From Hyphomicrobiaceae bacterium (lineage in GTDB: Bacteria > Pseudomonadota > Alphaproteobacteria > Rhizobiales > Hyphomicrobiaceae), in assembly GCA_021730785.1 (NCBI GenBank), contig JAKFWF010000024.1, forward strand, positions 62,001-126,000: a DNA stretch of 64,000 bases. Reading direction: 5' to 3'. Within the stretch, counting starts at the first letter, position 1; each line of letters starts with the position of its first letter. The translations under genes were made by a program, and so were the position numbers. Positions 1 through 9,354 of the stretch are shown here, piece by piece. A model generated the notes under the pieces. The model was not told the origin of the DNA. It worked only from the letters and a program-made list of their open reading frames with translations, and did not search any database.

Positions 1-1
1 C

Positions 2-130
2 AAGGCCGGTGTTCCAGCCGCTCGGCTGAAATCGCAGGGGCTCGGGCAGACGAAGCCGGTCGCGCCCAACGATACGCGGGAAGGCAAGCTGCAGAACCGG
101 CGCATCGAGTTTGTGGTTGAGAAGCTCTGA
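2..130 (+). CDS. OmpA-family protein, C-terminal end (5' truncated by window)
   Basis: Frame 2 is open from the window edge to a TGA at 128-130 and encodes 42 residues ending NRRIEFVVEKL. The pattern 'LQNRRIEFVV' is typical of the last strand of OmpA/MotB-type peptidoglycan-binding domains, where N-RR follows the motif that contacts diaminopimelate. The protein would anchor the outer membrane or a periplasmic complex to peptidoglycan. The N-terminal part lies outside the window, so domain order is unknown. A strong hairpin follows 25 bases after the stop. Confidence 0.75.
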   Translation, partial: KAGVPAARLKSQGLGQTKPVAPNDTREGKLQNRRIEFVVEKL

Positions 131-155
131 TCGCGGTTTGAGGGACAAGCAGCAT

Positions 156-196
156 GCTGCCCGACCGCTGGCCCATCAGCCAGCGGCCCGGGCAGC
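156..196 (+). terminator. Long stem-loop after the OmpA gene
   Basis: Two stacked 8-bp perfect arms (156-163 with 189-196, and 165-172 with 179-186) enclose a 6-base loop (173-178), interrupted only by a 1x2 internal bulge. It lies 25 bases past the OmpA-family stop and upstream of the next gene. No U-tract follows, so it may be a weak intrinsic terminator, an mRNA 3'-end stabiliser or a REP-like element. Confidence 0.4.
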
Positions 197-306
197 GACG
201 GATCTTGGCCTCAATCGTGCCCTAAGCCACTGCCAGCCGAAGTCGTCGAGGTTCAACGATTTGGGGCAACATGCGGTGGTGCCGCGTCGTGCAGAAGGTT
301 GGTTCA

Positions 307-1536
307 ATGCGCGGGAACCCGTTCGCCGGTGGATCGGCGTGGATGGCGGTGGCAACGGTCCTCGCCACGGCTGGCCTGTTGAACATCGCCGCGCCACCAC
401 GGGTCGTGGCTCAGGAAGTGTCCACAGCGAAGTTCGAACGTCTGACGGTGGAGCAGCGCCGCACCTATGATGCCTGGCGCCTCGCACGCAAGACCTTCGA
501 GATCGAGTTGGATGCCTACTGGGCATCCGTGAACACCCTGCGCGACCTGCGACGGCGCAAACGGAGTGCCAGCCAGCCGTTCACGCTCGCCGACTATGTT
601 GCAACCCAGCCGCCGCGCTACACGGGGCCGACCCTGCCCGAGGCGATCGCGAAGATCTTGGCCGAGCCGGAGCCCGATGCGAAGCCGGTGCCACCCGCGC
701 CGGTGCAGCTGCCGCCGGGCGTCGATGAGTTTCGCGCCGCGGCAAAGGCCGCCTACCGGTTCATGCCAGAGGCGACGACAGAAGCCGAATTCAAGCGCCG
801 CTATGCTGTCGAGGCGCTCGCCATCGGCCTCACCAAGGACCAGGTGGTGAAGGTGTATGCGCTCGAGACGGGCGGCAACGGCACCTACGACATGCAGGCC
901 GGCATCCATCCGCAGAAGCGCACGGGCATTCCGATTTCCTCGGCGCTCGGCTATGCGCAGCTGCTGGCCGGCAATTCGGTCAACGAACTCGTCAAGCACG
1001 GCGACGGCTTCATCAGGCGGCTGGAGGCGATGGCGGCAGTGCCGCAACCGGCCACGTCCTTGCGCCGGCAGACCTTGCGCAACAAGGCGGCCGTCCTGCG
1101 CGCGATGCTGAAGGACGCCCGTCAGGTGCCCAACGAATGGAGCGATCACGTACGGTTTGGCACCACGCCGAAGGGGCTTGCGATCCACGCGCTCAATCTC
1201 GATGCCGATATCGGGCCCTGGCTACAGGTGATCAAGCTGAAAGGGCTCAAAGATACGGCCGCCACCGAAGCCGGCCGCACCAACTTGAGCGGACCCGAGA
1301 TCGAGCTCATGAACCTCGCCGGGCCGCGCACCGGACTAGAAATGCTGCAGCCGATCGCGGCAAAGGTGCCGACCACGAACTTCTTCGCGCGCGCCGGCTA
1401 CGAGCGCAATTCGGTGGTGCGCGAGCGCACGGCCGCGGAACTGCTGGCCGAACTCGCAAAGCGCATGGACGCGGCACTGAAGAACGCGGGCGCCATCGAG
1501 TTCGCCGCCGCCTTCGATACGCTGGCGAAGCGGTAG
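307..1536 (+). CDS. Exported protein of unknown function, possibly lysozyme-like
   Basis: 409 residues if started at the ATG at 307. An upstream in-frame ATG at 271 would place 12 residues ahead of the signal peptide and is less likely. Residues 1-35 look like a Sec signal peptide (Arg, hydrophobic core AVATVLATAGLL, then cleavage near VVAQ). A proline-rich linker (about residues 120-140) precedes a helical region with the segments YALETGGNG and SALGYAQLL. These resemble the E-TGG and ALGYxQ patterns around the catalytic Glu of goose-type lysozyme/lytic transglycosylase folds. That resemblance is my reading, not a firm family match. It may act on peptidoglycan in the periplasm. It stands alone, convergent with the LysE gene that follows. 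Confidence 0.6.
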   Translation: MRGNPFAGGSAWMAVATVLATAGLLNIAAPPRVVAQEVSTAKFERLTVEQRRTYDAWRLARKTFEIELDAYWASVNTLRDLRRRKRSASQPFTLADYVATQPPRYTGPTLPEAIAKILAEPEPDAKPVPPAPVQLPPGVDEFRAAAKAAYRFMPEATTEAEFKRRYAVEALAIGLTKDQVVKVYALETGGNGTYDMQAGIHPQKRTGIPISSALGYAQLLAGNSVNELVKHGDGFIRRLEAMAAVPQPATSLRRQTLRNKAAVLRAMLKDARQVPNEWSDHVRFGTTPKGLAIHALNLDADIGPWLQVIKLKGLKDTAATEAGRTNLSGPEIELMNLAGPRTGLEMLQPIAAKVPTTNFFARAGYERNSVVRERTAAELLAELAKRMDAALKNAGAIEFAAAFDTLAKR

Positions 1537-1550
1537 CCGTCAGCGTCCGC

Positions 1551-2162
1551 TCAACGGGCGGCGACCGCGACGCCTGATCCGATCAGCATCACACCGGTTG
1601 CCTGGTTGAGGCGCTGGAGGGCGCGCGTTGACGCCAGCAGCCGCCGGGCGCGTTCAAGCAGCAGCATGTAGCCGCTATAGACGACGAGAGACACGACGAC
1701 GACGATGGTCATCAGCACTGCAAAATCGCGGATCGTCACCGTCGACAGGTCGAGGAAGGTCGGCAGCAGGGCGCCGTAGAACAGAATGGGTTTCGGGTTG
1801 CCCAAGGTGACGACGAGGCCGAGACCGACATCTTTCCACAAGGCAGCGGGTGGTCGTGCTGCGATATCGATGGGTCTTGTTGCTGCGCGCAGCGCCTGCA
1901 CGCCGAGCCAGATCAGGTAGGCGGCGCCGACATACTTCACGATCTGGAACAGTGGCCCGATCGTGGTGGCGATGGCCGAAAGGCCGATCATCGCAATGGC
2001 GAGAAAAATCGCGTCGCCAACGACGAGGCCGGCCATGACCGCGAGGCCTGCCGGCAGGCCGCTGCCGAGCGCGCGCGAGAGGATTGCGGCCAACCCGGGG
2101 CCCGGCGATAGGGCCAGGAGGAAAAATGCCGCCGCAAAGGCGGCCGTTGCTTCGAGTGTCAC
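1551..2162 (-). CDS. LysE/RhtB family amino-acid exporter
   Basis: 203 residues, the usual length for the family, read from a GTG at 2162. It has the conserved N-terminal helix with SPGPGLAAILSRALGSG (family consensus PGPN/G followed by a Gly-rich turn), then FQIVKYVGAAYLIWLGVQALR, a hallmark of RhtB/LysE proteins. About six membrane segments are visible. Members export small amino acids or homoserine lactone-like compounds across the inner membrane using the proton gradient; the substrate cannot be told from sequence. It lies 66 bases downstream of the SGNH hydrolase gene on the same strand and could be cotranscribed with it. Confidence 0.85.
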   Translation of the reverse strand: MTLEATAAFAAAFFLLALSPGPGLAAILSRALGSGLPAGLAVMAGLVVGDAIFLAIAMIGLSAIATTIGPLFQIVKYVGAAYLIWLGVQALRAATRPIDIAARPPAALWKDVGLGLVVTLGNPKPILFYGALLPTFLDLSTVTIRDFAVLMTIVVVVSLVVYSGYMLLLERARRLLASTRALQRLNQATGVMLIGSGVAVAAR

Positions 2163-2228
2163 GGACGCATGCTCCGCTTCGTTTTCCCAGTTGAAAGTCC
2201 AGCCACTCGACGAGCAAGTTTGCTGCCG

Positions 2229-4148
2229 CTATTCTGTCCGCTCGGCCCGCTGGCCATATTTCGCGAGCACGGCCCGCGCCTTTTCCGCGACGCTGTCGGC
2301 GATGGCCGCGTGGCCTTCCGCAGTTGGATGGAAGGCGCCAGAGTAGGTCGAGGCCAGCAGCAGCTGGAACCACGAGAAGCTCTGCAGCTTCAATATCTTC
2401 TGGCCGAGCGACGCGGACACATGGAAGTTGCCGGTCAGGAACGCATCGTTGGGCGTGCGGAACCAGCGCTGGCGCGACGCGTAGGCCTGATAGTCGGCCG
2501 GATTATAAGGCATCCAGTCGCCGCCGGCGACCTTGCGGGGCATGCGCAGATCATCGGCTGACGACAAGGCGTTGTCTTTGAAGCCGGCACAGATGCCGCG
2601 GCCGAGAAACGCCCGGCGGTGGGCTTCGGCAAATGTCCAGCCGTGCGCCTTGGCGCTGGCGCGCATGATGGTGTTGAGCTTTTCGGCGACGTCGTTGCCT
2701 TCCTTCGCCTTGGCGGCACTCAGCTGGAAGTCCTTCACCACGTCGAGGCCGGCGCGGCCGTCCGGACAGATCGACTTGCCGTCTTCCAGGATGGCGAGGC
2801 CGGGGTAGGCGGTGAGGATCACGCGGTCGTTCTCGTCCCAGGGCAGATGCAGGATGTTGTGCATCGCCCGGTTGAGGGATTTGTAGCGGTCCTGCAGTTG
2901 CTGGAGCTGGGGCCCGGCTTGTGCCGCCGTATGCACCTGGCCGAACCACCCGCCCAACTTGCGCAAGCTCGACTGGTCGGCGAGGACGGCATTGGCGACG
3001 AGGCGCGCGAATCCGACATCGTTGCCGCCGATCGACACCAGCACCAGATCGATCTTGCGTGCCTTGTCGGGGTCGCACTTGCGCAGCACGAGGCCGCCCT
3101 GCAGATCGGGAATGCGGCCATTGATGTGGTAGGCCTCGGGCAGATCATGCAGCGGCGCCTCCGCCCCCCCACACTGGGCTTCCGCCACGGCTGAAATCTG
3201 CGACAGATCAGGCGGGTTCGGCACCCACTCGTTACCCTTGTAGCGCAAGAACAGGCCGGTCGTGACTTCGGCGCCCGAGCAGGCGGCGCCAACGAACGTC
3301 ACGGCGCGGTGCGGGTCCTCGATGGCGAGCTGCAGGGCGGCACGCAGCTGATGCGAATAGAGCGATCGATGGCACGCCTGATCGATCCAGCGGGCGTTCT
3401 CTTCGATGAACTTGTTGTCGCCGATCTGGCTCCAGTCGCCGACGCGCGCCGGATAGCCGGCCAGCGATACATCCTTCTTCGCATCGCCGTAATCGGCGGC
3501 CCTCTCGCGCGAGAAGCGCACGGGGATATCGGGATTGCCTTCGCCGGAACCGAAACTGTCGCCCATGCCAACGATCAGCAAGTCGGTGATCTTCACGTTC
3601 ACATGGGCGATTTCCTGCCCGCCGACCTCGACCGCAATGCCGGTGCTGCCGGGATAGGCAACCTCGATGCTGAGCGGCTCGCTGCACAGCTTGGTGACGG
3701 CCTTGCCGCGGCCCTGGTTCCTGGCGCGGGGGGCGGTCAGCCATGTGCACTCGACCGACGACGCATCTTCGATGCCGCGCAGCTCGACGATGACGACATG
3801 GCTTTTCGGGTTGATGTAGACACTGCCATCCGGGCACAGGTGCCGGTTGCGCTTGATGTCCCAGCAGGTCTTGCCGACGACGGTGCTCGCCCAGCCGTCG
3901 CTCAAGCGGCGCGCCAAGGCCCGCTCGGCCGACAGAATCGGCGTGCGGCGCTCTTCCTCGCTCAGATCGAGGAACGTGGCGCGATGCATCTCGGTGCTGG
4001 CTGGATCATCGAAGAAGCGGAAGGAATTTTCGACGCGCCAGCTGATCTGGGGTTCTGCGGCATGGGCACTGGTGTGCGCAGCCAGGAACACCAGCACCGT
4101 GAACAGGGCCGTCCACCCTCCCGATCGGAGGCTTGCCTTGCTTGCCAT
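2229..4148 (-). CDS. Secreted SGNH/GDSL-type hydrolase
   Basis: 639 residues with a clear Sec signal peptide (hydrophobic run ALFTVLVFLAA, cleavage near AHAAEP). All SGNH blocks are present: block I GMGDSFGSGEGNPD (nucleophile Ser in GDS), block III SIGGNDVGF, and block V FHPTAEGH (catalytic His) near the C-terminus. About 190 residues precede block I and contain several cysteines, so the protein has an extra N-terminal domain and a long insertion compared with small GDSL esterases. It should hydrolyse esters (lipid, polysaccharide acetyl or similar) in the periplasm or outside the cell. The ATG at 4148 gives an intact signal peptide. Confidence 0.85.
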   Translation of the reverse strand: MASKASLRSGGWTALFTVLVFLAAHTSAHAAEPQISWRVENSFRFFDDPASTEMHRATFLDLSEEERRTPILSAERALARRLSDGWASTVVGKTCWDIKRNRHLCPDGSVYINPKSHVVIVELRGIEDASSVECTWLTAPRARNQGRGKAVTKLCSEPLSIEVAYPGSTGIAVEVGGQEIAHVNVKITDLLIVGMGDSFGSGEGNPDIPVRFSRERAADYGDAKKDVSLAGYPARVGDWSQIGDNKFIEENARWIDQACHRSLYSHQLRAALQLAIEDPHRAVTFVGAACSGAEVTTGLFLRYKGNEWVPNPPDLSQISAVAEAQCGGAEAPLHDLPEAYHINGRIPDLQGGLVLRKCDPDKARKIDLVLVSIGGNDVGFARLVANAVLADQSSLRKLGGWFGQVHTAAQAGPQLQQLQDRYKSLNRAMHNILHLPWDENDRVILTAYPGLAILEDGKSICPDGRAGLDVVKDFQLSAAKAKEGNDVAEKLNTIMRASAKAHGWTFAEAHRRAFLGRGICAGFKDNALSSADDLRMPRKVAGGDWMPYNPADYQAYASRQRWFRTPNDAFLTGNFHVSASLGQKILKLQSFSWFQLLLASTYSGAFHPTAEGHAAIADSVAEKARAVLAKYGQRAERTE

Positions 4149-4187
4149 GTTCGAAACCCCGTTTCGTCTCGGCTGACGACATCGTCC

Positions 4188-5018
4188 TCACAGGCGACCG
4201 GTCCAGCTGCAGTGCAGCAATCGCCAGACGCGCCGCAGAGGATTAACCTCAAGAGCCGCCGCTGTCGACCTCTGTGCGGATGTGTTGAGTTGCAGGTGGG
4301 GATGCACCAGTGCGAGCGGAAGGAAGGGCGCGCGCGACGATCGCGGCAGTTGCTGCAGTGCATCAACGCAGGCCTGCAGATGTGCGCGGGCAAGGGTCGC
4401 AAGATCGGCCGCGGCGATGCGCAGTTGTTGCTCGTCGATCAGGGGTTGGTCGGCAAGGCGGCTGACCGGCACCAGCAGCCGGCCGTGGGCACGGGTCGCC
4501 GGCACTTCGAGCAGCAGACGGCTGAAACCGTAGGCGCGGGCGGCGTTCTCGATGAACGACTGATCGATGCGTGCACGAACGACCCGCGCTGCGATATCGA
4601 ACAGCGTGCCGTCGATCCGGTCGAGGTAGTGCAGCAGGGCTGCATCGTCGGCGAAAGGGCGCGTGGTGAGACTGTCTTCATGGGCCTCGATCGGGGGCAT
4701 GAGTTGCTCGACGGAGAGTTTATGCCGCGCCATCGTGGCAAGGATCGCATCCGCAACCGGGTGACCGCCGCTGGTGCCGCTTTCCAGCCGCTCACGCCAC
4801 CATTGCAGGCGGATGCGGCCCATCATCGGCTCGGTGACGAATGCCGGGATGCGGCCGATCTCGCCGGCGAAGGCAGCAAGTGCGATTAGGTCGCTGCGCG
4901 CCGCCTTGGGTGCAAGAAGCGCTGCCAGATAGCGGTCACGCTCGTGGGCACGGGCGGCGATCCGCACGATGTCGTCGCCGGCTGCGGCCGGCCGCGATGC
5001 CATCGCCGGCGTGGTCAC
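4188..5018 (-). CDS. NDUFAF6-like squalene/phytoene synthase family protein (probably non-catalytic)
   Basis: 276 residues. The family signature is clear (DRYLAALLAPKAARSDL, then IRLQWWRERLE), but the aspartate-rich DxxxD motifs needed for prenyl diphosphate chemistry are absent: the first is replaced by AFAGEIGRIPAFV. Proteins of this type match human NDUFAF6, a complex I assembly factor. I chose the GTG at 5018 because it overlaps the TGA of the upstream gene by 4 bases (GTGA); an ATG at 5003 is the alternative. It is the last gene of yajC-secD-secF-Mth938-like, divergent from nuoE/nuoF, which fits a role in respiratory complex assembly. A role in hopanoid or carotenoid synthesis is unlikely. 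Confidence 0.75.
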   Translation of the reverse strand: MTTPAMASRPAAAGDDIVRIAARAHERDRYLAALLAPKAARSDLIALAAFAGEIGRIPAFVTEPMMGRIRLQWWRERLESGTSGGHPVADAILATMARHKLSVEQLMPPIEAHEDSLTTRPFADDAALLHYLDRIDGTLFDIAARVVRARIDQSFIENAARAYGFSRLLLEVPATRAHGRLLVPVSRLADQPLIDEQQLRIAAADLATLARAHLQACVDALQQLPRSSRAPFLPLALVHPHLQLNTSAQRSTAAALEVNPLRRVWRLLHCSWTGRL

Positions 5019-5419
5019 GATACGGCGAGGAGAGCAGCTGATACCGGCCGCTGTTCGGCCAGCAGCACATTGTAGGTGCGCGCCGCAGCCCCCGTATCCA
5101 TGATCTCGAACCCAACTAGCTTGGCTTCGAACGCGCGCCTGACGTCGAGGGCGGGAAACACCTGGCTGCGGCCCGTGCCCAGTAGCAGGAAGTGCGGACG
5201 CTCCAGGGCAGCGAGCGCGCGGGCGAGTGCGGCAATCGTGAGTTCGCTCGGCGAGGCCACGTCCCAGGCGAACACGCCGCCGGGCAGGCACAGGATTGAT
5301 CCACGATGGCTCATACCGGCGAACCGGAAGCCGCCGTTGCCGTAGGCATCGATCGGCGCCCGGCCTGGGAAGTGGCCGCTGAAAACAGCTGGGGTCGGCG
5401 GCGGCTGTTCCGTGGGCAT
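5015..5419 (-). CDS. Mth938-like (DUF498/NDUFAF3-like) protein
   Basis: 134 residues, typical size for the Mth938 domain. Recognisable segments are INAYG-like IDAYGNGGFRFAG near the start, then GSILCLPGGVFAW, LLLGTGRSQVFP and a C-terminal RTYNVLLAEQRPVSAALLAV, which matches the usual 'TYNVLLAEGR-VAAALI' ending. Human NDUFAF3 of this family binds NDUFAF4 during complex I assembly. The gene starts 11 bases after secF and its stop overlaps the next gene's start, so the two assembly-factor homologues are translationally coupled. Confidence 0.85.
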   Translation of the reverse strand: MPTEQPPPTPAVFSGHFPGRAPIDAYGNGGFRFAGMSHRGSILCLPGGVFAWDVASPSELTIAALARALAALERPHFLLLGTGRSQVFPALDVRRAFEAKLVGFEIMDTGAAARTYNVLLAEQRPVSAALLAVS

Positions 5420-5430
5420 TCGGTTGCCCG

Positions 5431-6387
5431 CTACTTTTTTGCAGTGGCCGTTGCGCTGGCGGCACCGGCTGGCACCTTGTCACCGGTCCATCCGTCGCGC
5501 TTGACGCCGAAGGCCAGCAGCATCGAGGCTGCGACGAAGATCGACGAGTAGGTGCCGATCAGAATGCCAAACAGCATCGCGAACGAGAAGCCGTGGATGA
5601 CTTCGGTGCCAAACAGATAGAGCGCCAGTACCGCGAGGGATGTCACGACCGAGGTCAGGATTGTGCGTGACAATGTTTCGTTGATCGCCAGGTTCATTAG
5701 CTCGACCAGCGGCATCTTCTTATATTTGCGCAGGTTTTCGCGGATCCGATCGAACACCACAACGGTGTCGTTGATGGAGTAACCGGCGAGCGTCAGCAAT
5801 GCTGCCACCACCGTCAAGTCGAACTCCAGCCAGAGCGCGGAGAACATGCCAGTCGTGATGAACACGTCGTGGATGAGCGCGACGATGGCTGCGACCGCGA
5901 ATTGCCACTCGAAGCGGAACCACACGTAGAGAAAGATGCCAAGCATCGAGACAACGACGGCGATGATGCCGGTGCGCTTCAATTCGGCCGATACGGCTGG
6001 GCCGACAACCTCCTCGCGGCGGATGCTAATGCCCTCGCCGAGCGCCTCGCGGACCTTGATGTTGGCTGCACCCTGGGTCTTCTCGTCGGCCTGAGCTGCG
6101 ATGCGGATTAGTGCATCCTTGGCGCCACCCACTGCCTGTACCTGGACGTCGCCGAGGCCGAGCTTGTTCAATTTCTCGCGCAAGGTGCCGACGTCGAGAT
6201 CGGCCGAGTTCGAGCGCACCTCGATCAGCGCGCCGCCCTTGAAGTCGACGCCGTAGTTGAGGCCGCGGCCGAAGATCAGGATTGCCGACACCAGGGCGAG
6301 CATACACGACAGTCCGACGAACCAGAACCGCTTGCCGACGACGTCCCACTTGGTGCCGTGCGGAAAAAAATCGATGCCCTTGAACAT
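5431..6387 (-). CDS. secF: Protein translocase subunit SecF
   Basis: 318 residues from the ATG at 6387 (MFKGIDFFPHGTKWDVVGKR). It has the first membrane helix, then the periplasmic P1 region opened by GVDFKGGALIEVR, and the five-helix RND core with GYSINDTVVVFDRIREN, the classic SecF motif. SecF works with SecD and YajC at SecYEG, using the proton gradient to help release exported proteins. Its start lies one base beyond the secD stop, so expression is coupled to secD. A frame opens further upstream, but it lies inside secD in another frame and is not part of the protein. Confidence 0.97.
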   Translation of the reverse strand: MFKGIDFFPHGTKWDVVGKRFWFVGLSCMLALVSAILIFGRGLNYGVDFKGGALIEVRSNSADLDVGTLREKLNKLGLGDVQVQAVGGAKDALIRIAAQADEKTQGAANIKVREALGEGISIRREEVVGPAVSAELKRTGIIAVVVSMLGIFLYVWFRFEWQFAVAAIVALIHDVFITTGMFSALWLEFDLTVVAALLTLAGYSINDTVVVFDRIRENLRKYKKMPLVELMNLAINETLSRTILTSVVTSLAVLALYLFGTEVIHGFSFAMLFGILIGTYSSIFVAASMLLAFGVKRDGWTGDKVPAGAASATATAKK

Positions 6388-6388
6388 A

Positions 6389-8011
6389 TCAATACTGCCT
6401 CGCCGGGCTGAAGGAGATGGGGGTTGCGATTTTGCGGTCCTTCTGCTGGGACAGCCACCACGCGACCAGCAACCGGGTGACGGTGAACGCCGTGAAGACG
6501 GTGGTGAAGATACCCAGCGACAGCGTGATGGCAAAGCCGCGGATCGGGCCCGAGCCGAGCGCGAACATCACGATACCGGCGACCAGTGTGGTCAGGTTGC
6601 TGTCGACGATGGTCGACAGTGCACGGTCGAAGCCGGCATCGAGGGCTGCCACCGTCGACTTGCCGTTGCGCAACTCTTCGCGCATGCGCTCGTAGATCAG
6701 CACGTTGGCATCGACCGCCATGCCGATCGTCAGCACGATGCCGGCAATGCCGGGTAGGGTCAGCGTCGAGCCCAGCAGCGACATGACGGCGACGATCAGC
6801 AGCACGTTGAGGGCAACGGCGATCACGGCGAAGATGCCGAACAGGCCGTAGGCAAATGTCATGAAGGCGATGACGGCGAGGGCGCCGATGATGGCTGCGC
6901 GCTGGCCGGCCAGGATCGAGTCGGCGCCGAGGCTTGCACCGACGACGCGTTGTTCGACGATCGAGAGTTTGGCCGGCAACGCGCCGGAACGCAGGTTCGT
7001 TGCGAGACTGCCGGCTTCCTCGACGGTGAAGCTGCCGGTGATCTGGCCCGAGCCATCGAGAATGGGGGTCTGGATTACGGGCGCCGTGATCACCTTGTTG
7101 TCCAGCACCACGGCGAATGGCCGGCCCACGTTCTCGGACGACAGCTTGCCGAAGATCGAGGCGCCCTGGCGGTTGAAGCGGAAGGTCACCATGGGCTGGC
7201 TGTTGCGCTGGTCGAAGCCCGGCTGGGCGTCGGTCAGCATCTCGCCGGTGACGGGGGCACGGTTGTTGACGAGATACTCGCCGCCATCGCGTCCCTGCAG
7301 GATCTTGTAACCGGCCGGGATGCGGGCACGCGCATCCTCCGGGCTGATACTCGGGTGCAACAGGTGGAATGTGAGCTTTGCCACATCGAAGCACCACTCG
7401 ATTTCCTTGACGTTCTCGATGCCGGGTGCCTGCAGCAGGATGCGGTCCGCGCCCTGGCGCTGCACCACCATTTCCTTGTTTCCACCGGGGTCGCAGCGAT
7501 TGCGCACGATTTCGGATGCGCTGCTGATTGCCGATGAGACGCGCGCAATCATGCCTGCGGTGGTCGGCTTGATGACAACGCCGTCGGTGCCGTCGCGCGT
7601 GACGTCGAAGTCGACCGCGGTCGAGCCGGTAAGCGCGGCGCCCGCGATCGGTTGCGGCAGGCTGCGCAGCGTCTTGAATGCCGGTTCCAGATCTTCGGGC
7701 TTGGTCACCCGCACCGAAACCGCGCCATTCACGATCGACGTGTTGCGGGCGATGTTGTCCTTGATCAGTGCGCTGTTCACCTGGTCGCGGATCTTTTCCA
7801 ACCAATCGCGGCGCAACTCTTCCGTATCCATGCCGGCAAGAATGTGCGCGCCGCCACGCAGATCGAGGCCGAGGTTGATCTTCGATTTCGGCAGGAAGTT
7901 TGGGAACCGGTCAAGCGTCGACTGCGACAGGAAATTAGGCAGGCTGGCCAGCAGCCCGAACAGGCAGATCGCCAGGATCGCGTAGATCTTGGTGCGGGAG
8001 AAATGCAGCAT
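6389..8011 (-). CDS. secD: Protein translocase subunit SecD
   Basis: 540 residues. The N-terminal helix (KIYAILAICLFGLLASL) is followed by LGLDLRGGAHILAGMD (D1), a large periplasmic P1 domain, and the C-terminal RND transmembrane block with GIVLTIGMAVDANVLIYERMREE (D5). Length and domain order are normal. It forms the SecDF complex that pulls translocating polypeptides out on the periplasmic side. It lies 70 bases downstream of yajC and directly before secF. Confidence 0.97.
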   Translation of the reverse strand: MLHFSRTKIYAILAICLFGLLASLPNFLSQSTLDRFPNFLPKSKINLGLDLRGGAHILAGMDTEELRRDWLEKIRDQVNSALIKDNIARNTSIVNGAVSVRVTKPEDLEPAFKTLRSLPQPIAGAALTGSTAVDFDVTRDGTDGVVIKPTTAGMIARVSSAISSASEIVRNRCDPGGNKEMVVQRQGADRILLQAPGIENVKEIEWCFDVAKLTFHLLHPSISPEDARARIPAGYKILQGRDGGEYLVNNRAPVTGEMLTDAQPGFDQRNSQPMVTFRFNRQGASIFGKLSSENVGRPFAVVLDNKVITAPVIQTPILDGSGQITGSFTVEEAGSLATNLRSGALPAKLSIVEQRVVGASLGADSILAGQRAAIIGALAVIAFMTFAYGLFGIFAVIAVALNVLLIVAVMSLLGSTLTLPGIAGIVLTIGMAVDANVLIYERMREELRNGKSTVAALDAGFDRALSTIVDSNLTTLVAGIVMFALGSGPIRGFAITLSLGIFTTVFTAFTVTRLLVAWWLSQQKDRKIATPISFSPARQY

Positions 8012-8081
8012 GGCGGCTCACTCTTTTTTGATTGCGCCCGGCGACCGCCCAATGGGGAGCCGGCCGCCGGGCGCTGATAAA

Positions 8082-8411
8082 TCAAGCGGCCTTAACTGGC
8101 TCGCTCTTGTTGCGCACGTCGGAAATGGCGCCCTTGAGCACGCGCACGCGCGTGTCCTTTGCGATCTCGACTTCCACCTCGCCCTCGTCGAAGACCTTGA
8201 CCACCGTGCCGATGATGCCGCCGGAGGTCACCACCTTATCGCCGCGCTTCACCGCATCGATCATCTCGCGATGCTGCTTCACGCGCTGCTGCTGCGGCCG
8301 CCACAGCAGGAAATAAAAGATCGGCAGGATCATCATCAACGGCACGAGCATGTTGATCAGCGGATCGGGGCCGGAGCCGGCAGCCTGGGCAAAGGCAGGG
8401 GAGATGAACAT
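8082..8411 (-). CDS. yajC: Preprotein translocase subunit YajC
   Basis: 109 residues starting MFISPAFAQA. A single membrane helix (LVPLMMILPIFYFLLWRPQQQR) is followed by the conserved YajC segment HREMIDAVKRGDKVVTSGG and GTVVKV, which marks an SH3-like soluble domain. It is an accessory part of the SecDF-YajC holotranslocon. It heads the yajC-secD-secF-Mth938-NDUFAF6-like series; its promoter must lie in the 328-base region shared with nuoE. Confidence 0.95.
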   Translation of the reverse strand: MFISPAFAQAAGSGPDPLINMLVPLMMILPIFYFLLWRPQQQRVKQHREMIDAVKRGDKVVTSGGIIGTVVKVFDEGEVEVEIAKDTRVRVLKGAISDVRNKSEPVKAA

Positions 8412-8739
8412 CAGGGGTCGCGGGCCTCGATTGTGCGGACGGGACTGTTGACGCGCACATGGGGACGCCGCTTGAGCTCGACAAGCGGCAGCCATTGCGT
8501 GAACGCGTTTCAGTGCCGGTTCTACAGGGAATGGGGCCAGGAATGCAACCATGGTTCCATCTGGAACATGCGGCGCCTTGGCTGCTCGGTGGACCGGTCA
8601 GGGCTCGTGATGTCGGGTCGCTTGTCACGAAGTGAGGATCGGCCTAAGCAGCGCTCGAACCTTTGCCTTGCGCCCGCCTGCTCAAGCCCCGCTCGAGCGG
8701 CAGCCTCGGCGCCGTCTTTTGCCATGAGGTCGTCCACCG
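8412..8739. promoter_or_regulatory. Divergent intergenic region between yajC and nuoE
   Basis: 328 bases separate the divergent yajC and nuoE starts and should hold promoters for both. Short open frames exist on either strand, but none has a recognisable product or a good ribosome site. I see no clear operator palindrome or riboswitch. AGG lies about 15 bases before the nuoE ATG. Confidence 0.35.
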
Positions 8740-9354
8740 ATGTCCGTGCGCCGTTTGCATCCCGACCAGCCGCGCTCGTTCGCCTTCTCAGCCGCCAACC
8801 TGGAATGGGCGAAGGTTACGATCACCAAGTATCCGCCGGGCAAGCAGGCATCCGCCGTGATCCCGCTGCTGTGGCGCGCCCAGGAGCAGGAAGGCTGGTG
8901 CACGGAGCCGGCGATCCGCTACGTGGCGGGCATGCTCGATATGGCGTTCATCCGCGTCTATGAGATTGCGACGTTCTACACGATGTTCCAGCTGTCGCCG
9001 GTGGGAAAGAAGGCCCACGTTCAGGTGTGCGGCACGACGCCGTGCCTGCTGCGCGGCGCAGATCAGCTGATCGAGACGTGCCGGCAGCGCATCCACCACG
9101 ATCCCCACCACCTGAGCGCCGACGGCGACTTTTCCTGGGAGGAAGTCGAGTGCCTGGGCAGCTGCGCCAACGCGCCGATGGTGCAGATCTTCAAGGATAC
9201 CTACGAAGATCTCACCCCTGAACTGCTGGAGCGCGTGCTCGATGGCTTTACCTCCGGCCACCCGCCGCAGCCCGGCTCCCAGATCGGCCGGCAGGCGTCA
9301 TGCCCGGTCGGCGGACCGACGACGCTTGCGGACTTTGTGAAGGCGAAGCTGTGA
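8740..9354 (+). CDS. nuoE: NADH-quinone oxidoreductase subunit E (24 kDa type)
   Basis: 204 residues. The thioredoxin-like [2Fe-2S] domain has the four expected cysteines in CGTTPC and CLGSC (N1a cluster), after the helical part with [18 protein letters not shown] and [15 protein letters not shown]. The C-terminal tail ([17 protein letters not shown], then [11 protein letters not shown]) is typical of alphaproteobacterial NuoE. It pairs with NuoF in the NADH dehydrogenase module of complex I. No other nuo genes flank it here except nuoF, so the nuo genes are split or this EF pair is detached. Confidence 0.95.
   Translation: MSVRRLHPDQPRSFAFSAANLEWAKVTITKYPPGKQASAVIPLLWRAQEQEGWCTEPAIRYVAGMLDMAFIRVYEIATFYTMFQLSPVGKKAHVQVCGTTPCLLRGADQLIETCRQRIHHDPHHLSADGDFSWEEVECLGSCANAPMVQIFKDTYEDLTPELLERVLDGFTSGHPPQPGSQIGRQASCPVGGPTTLADFVKAKL

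Noticed and set aside
4188-5018. Squalene/phytoene synthase for hopanoid or carotenoid synthesis
   Set aside because: Aspartate-rich catalytic motifs are missing and no hpn or crt genes lie nearby; the NDUFAF6-like reading fits better.
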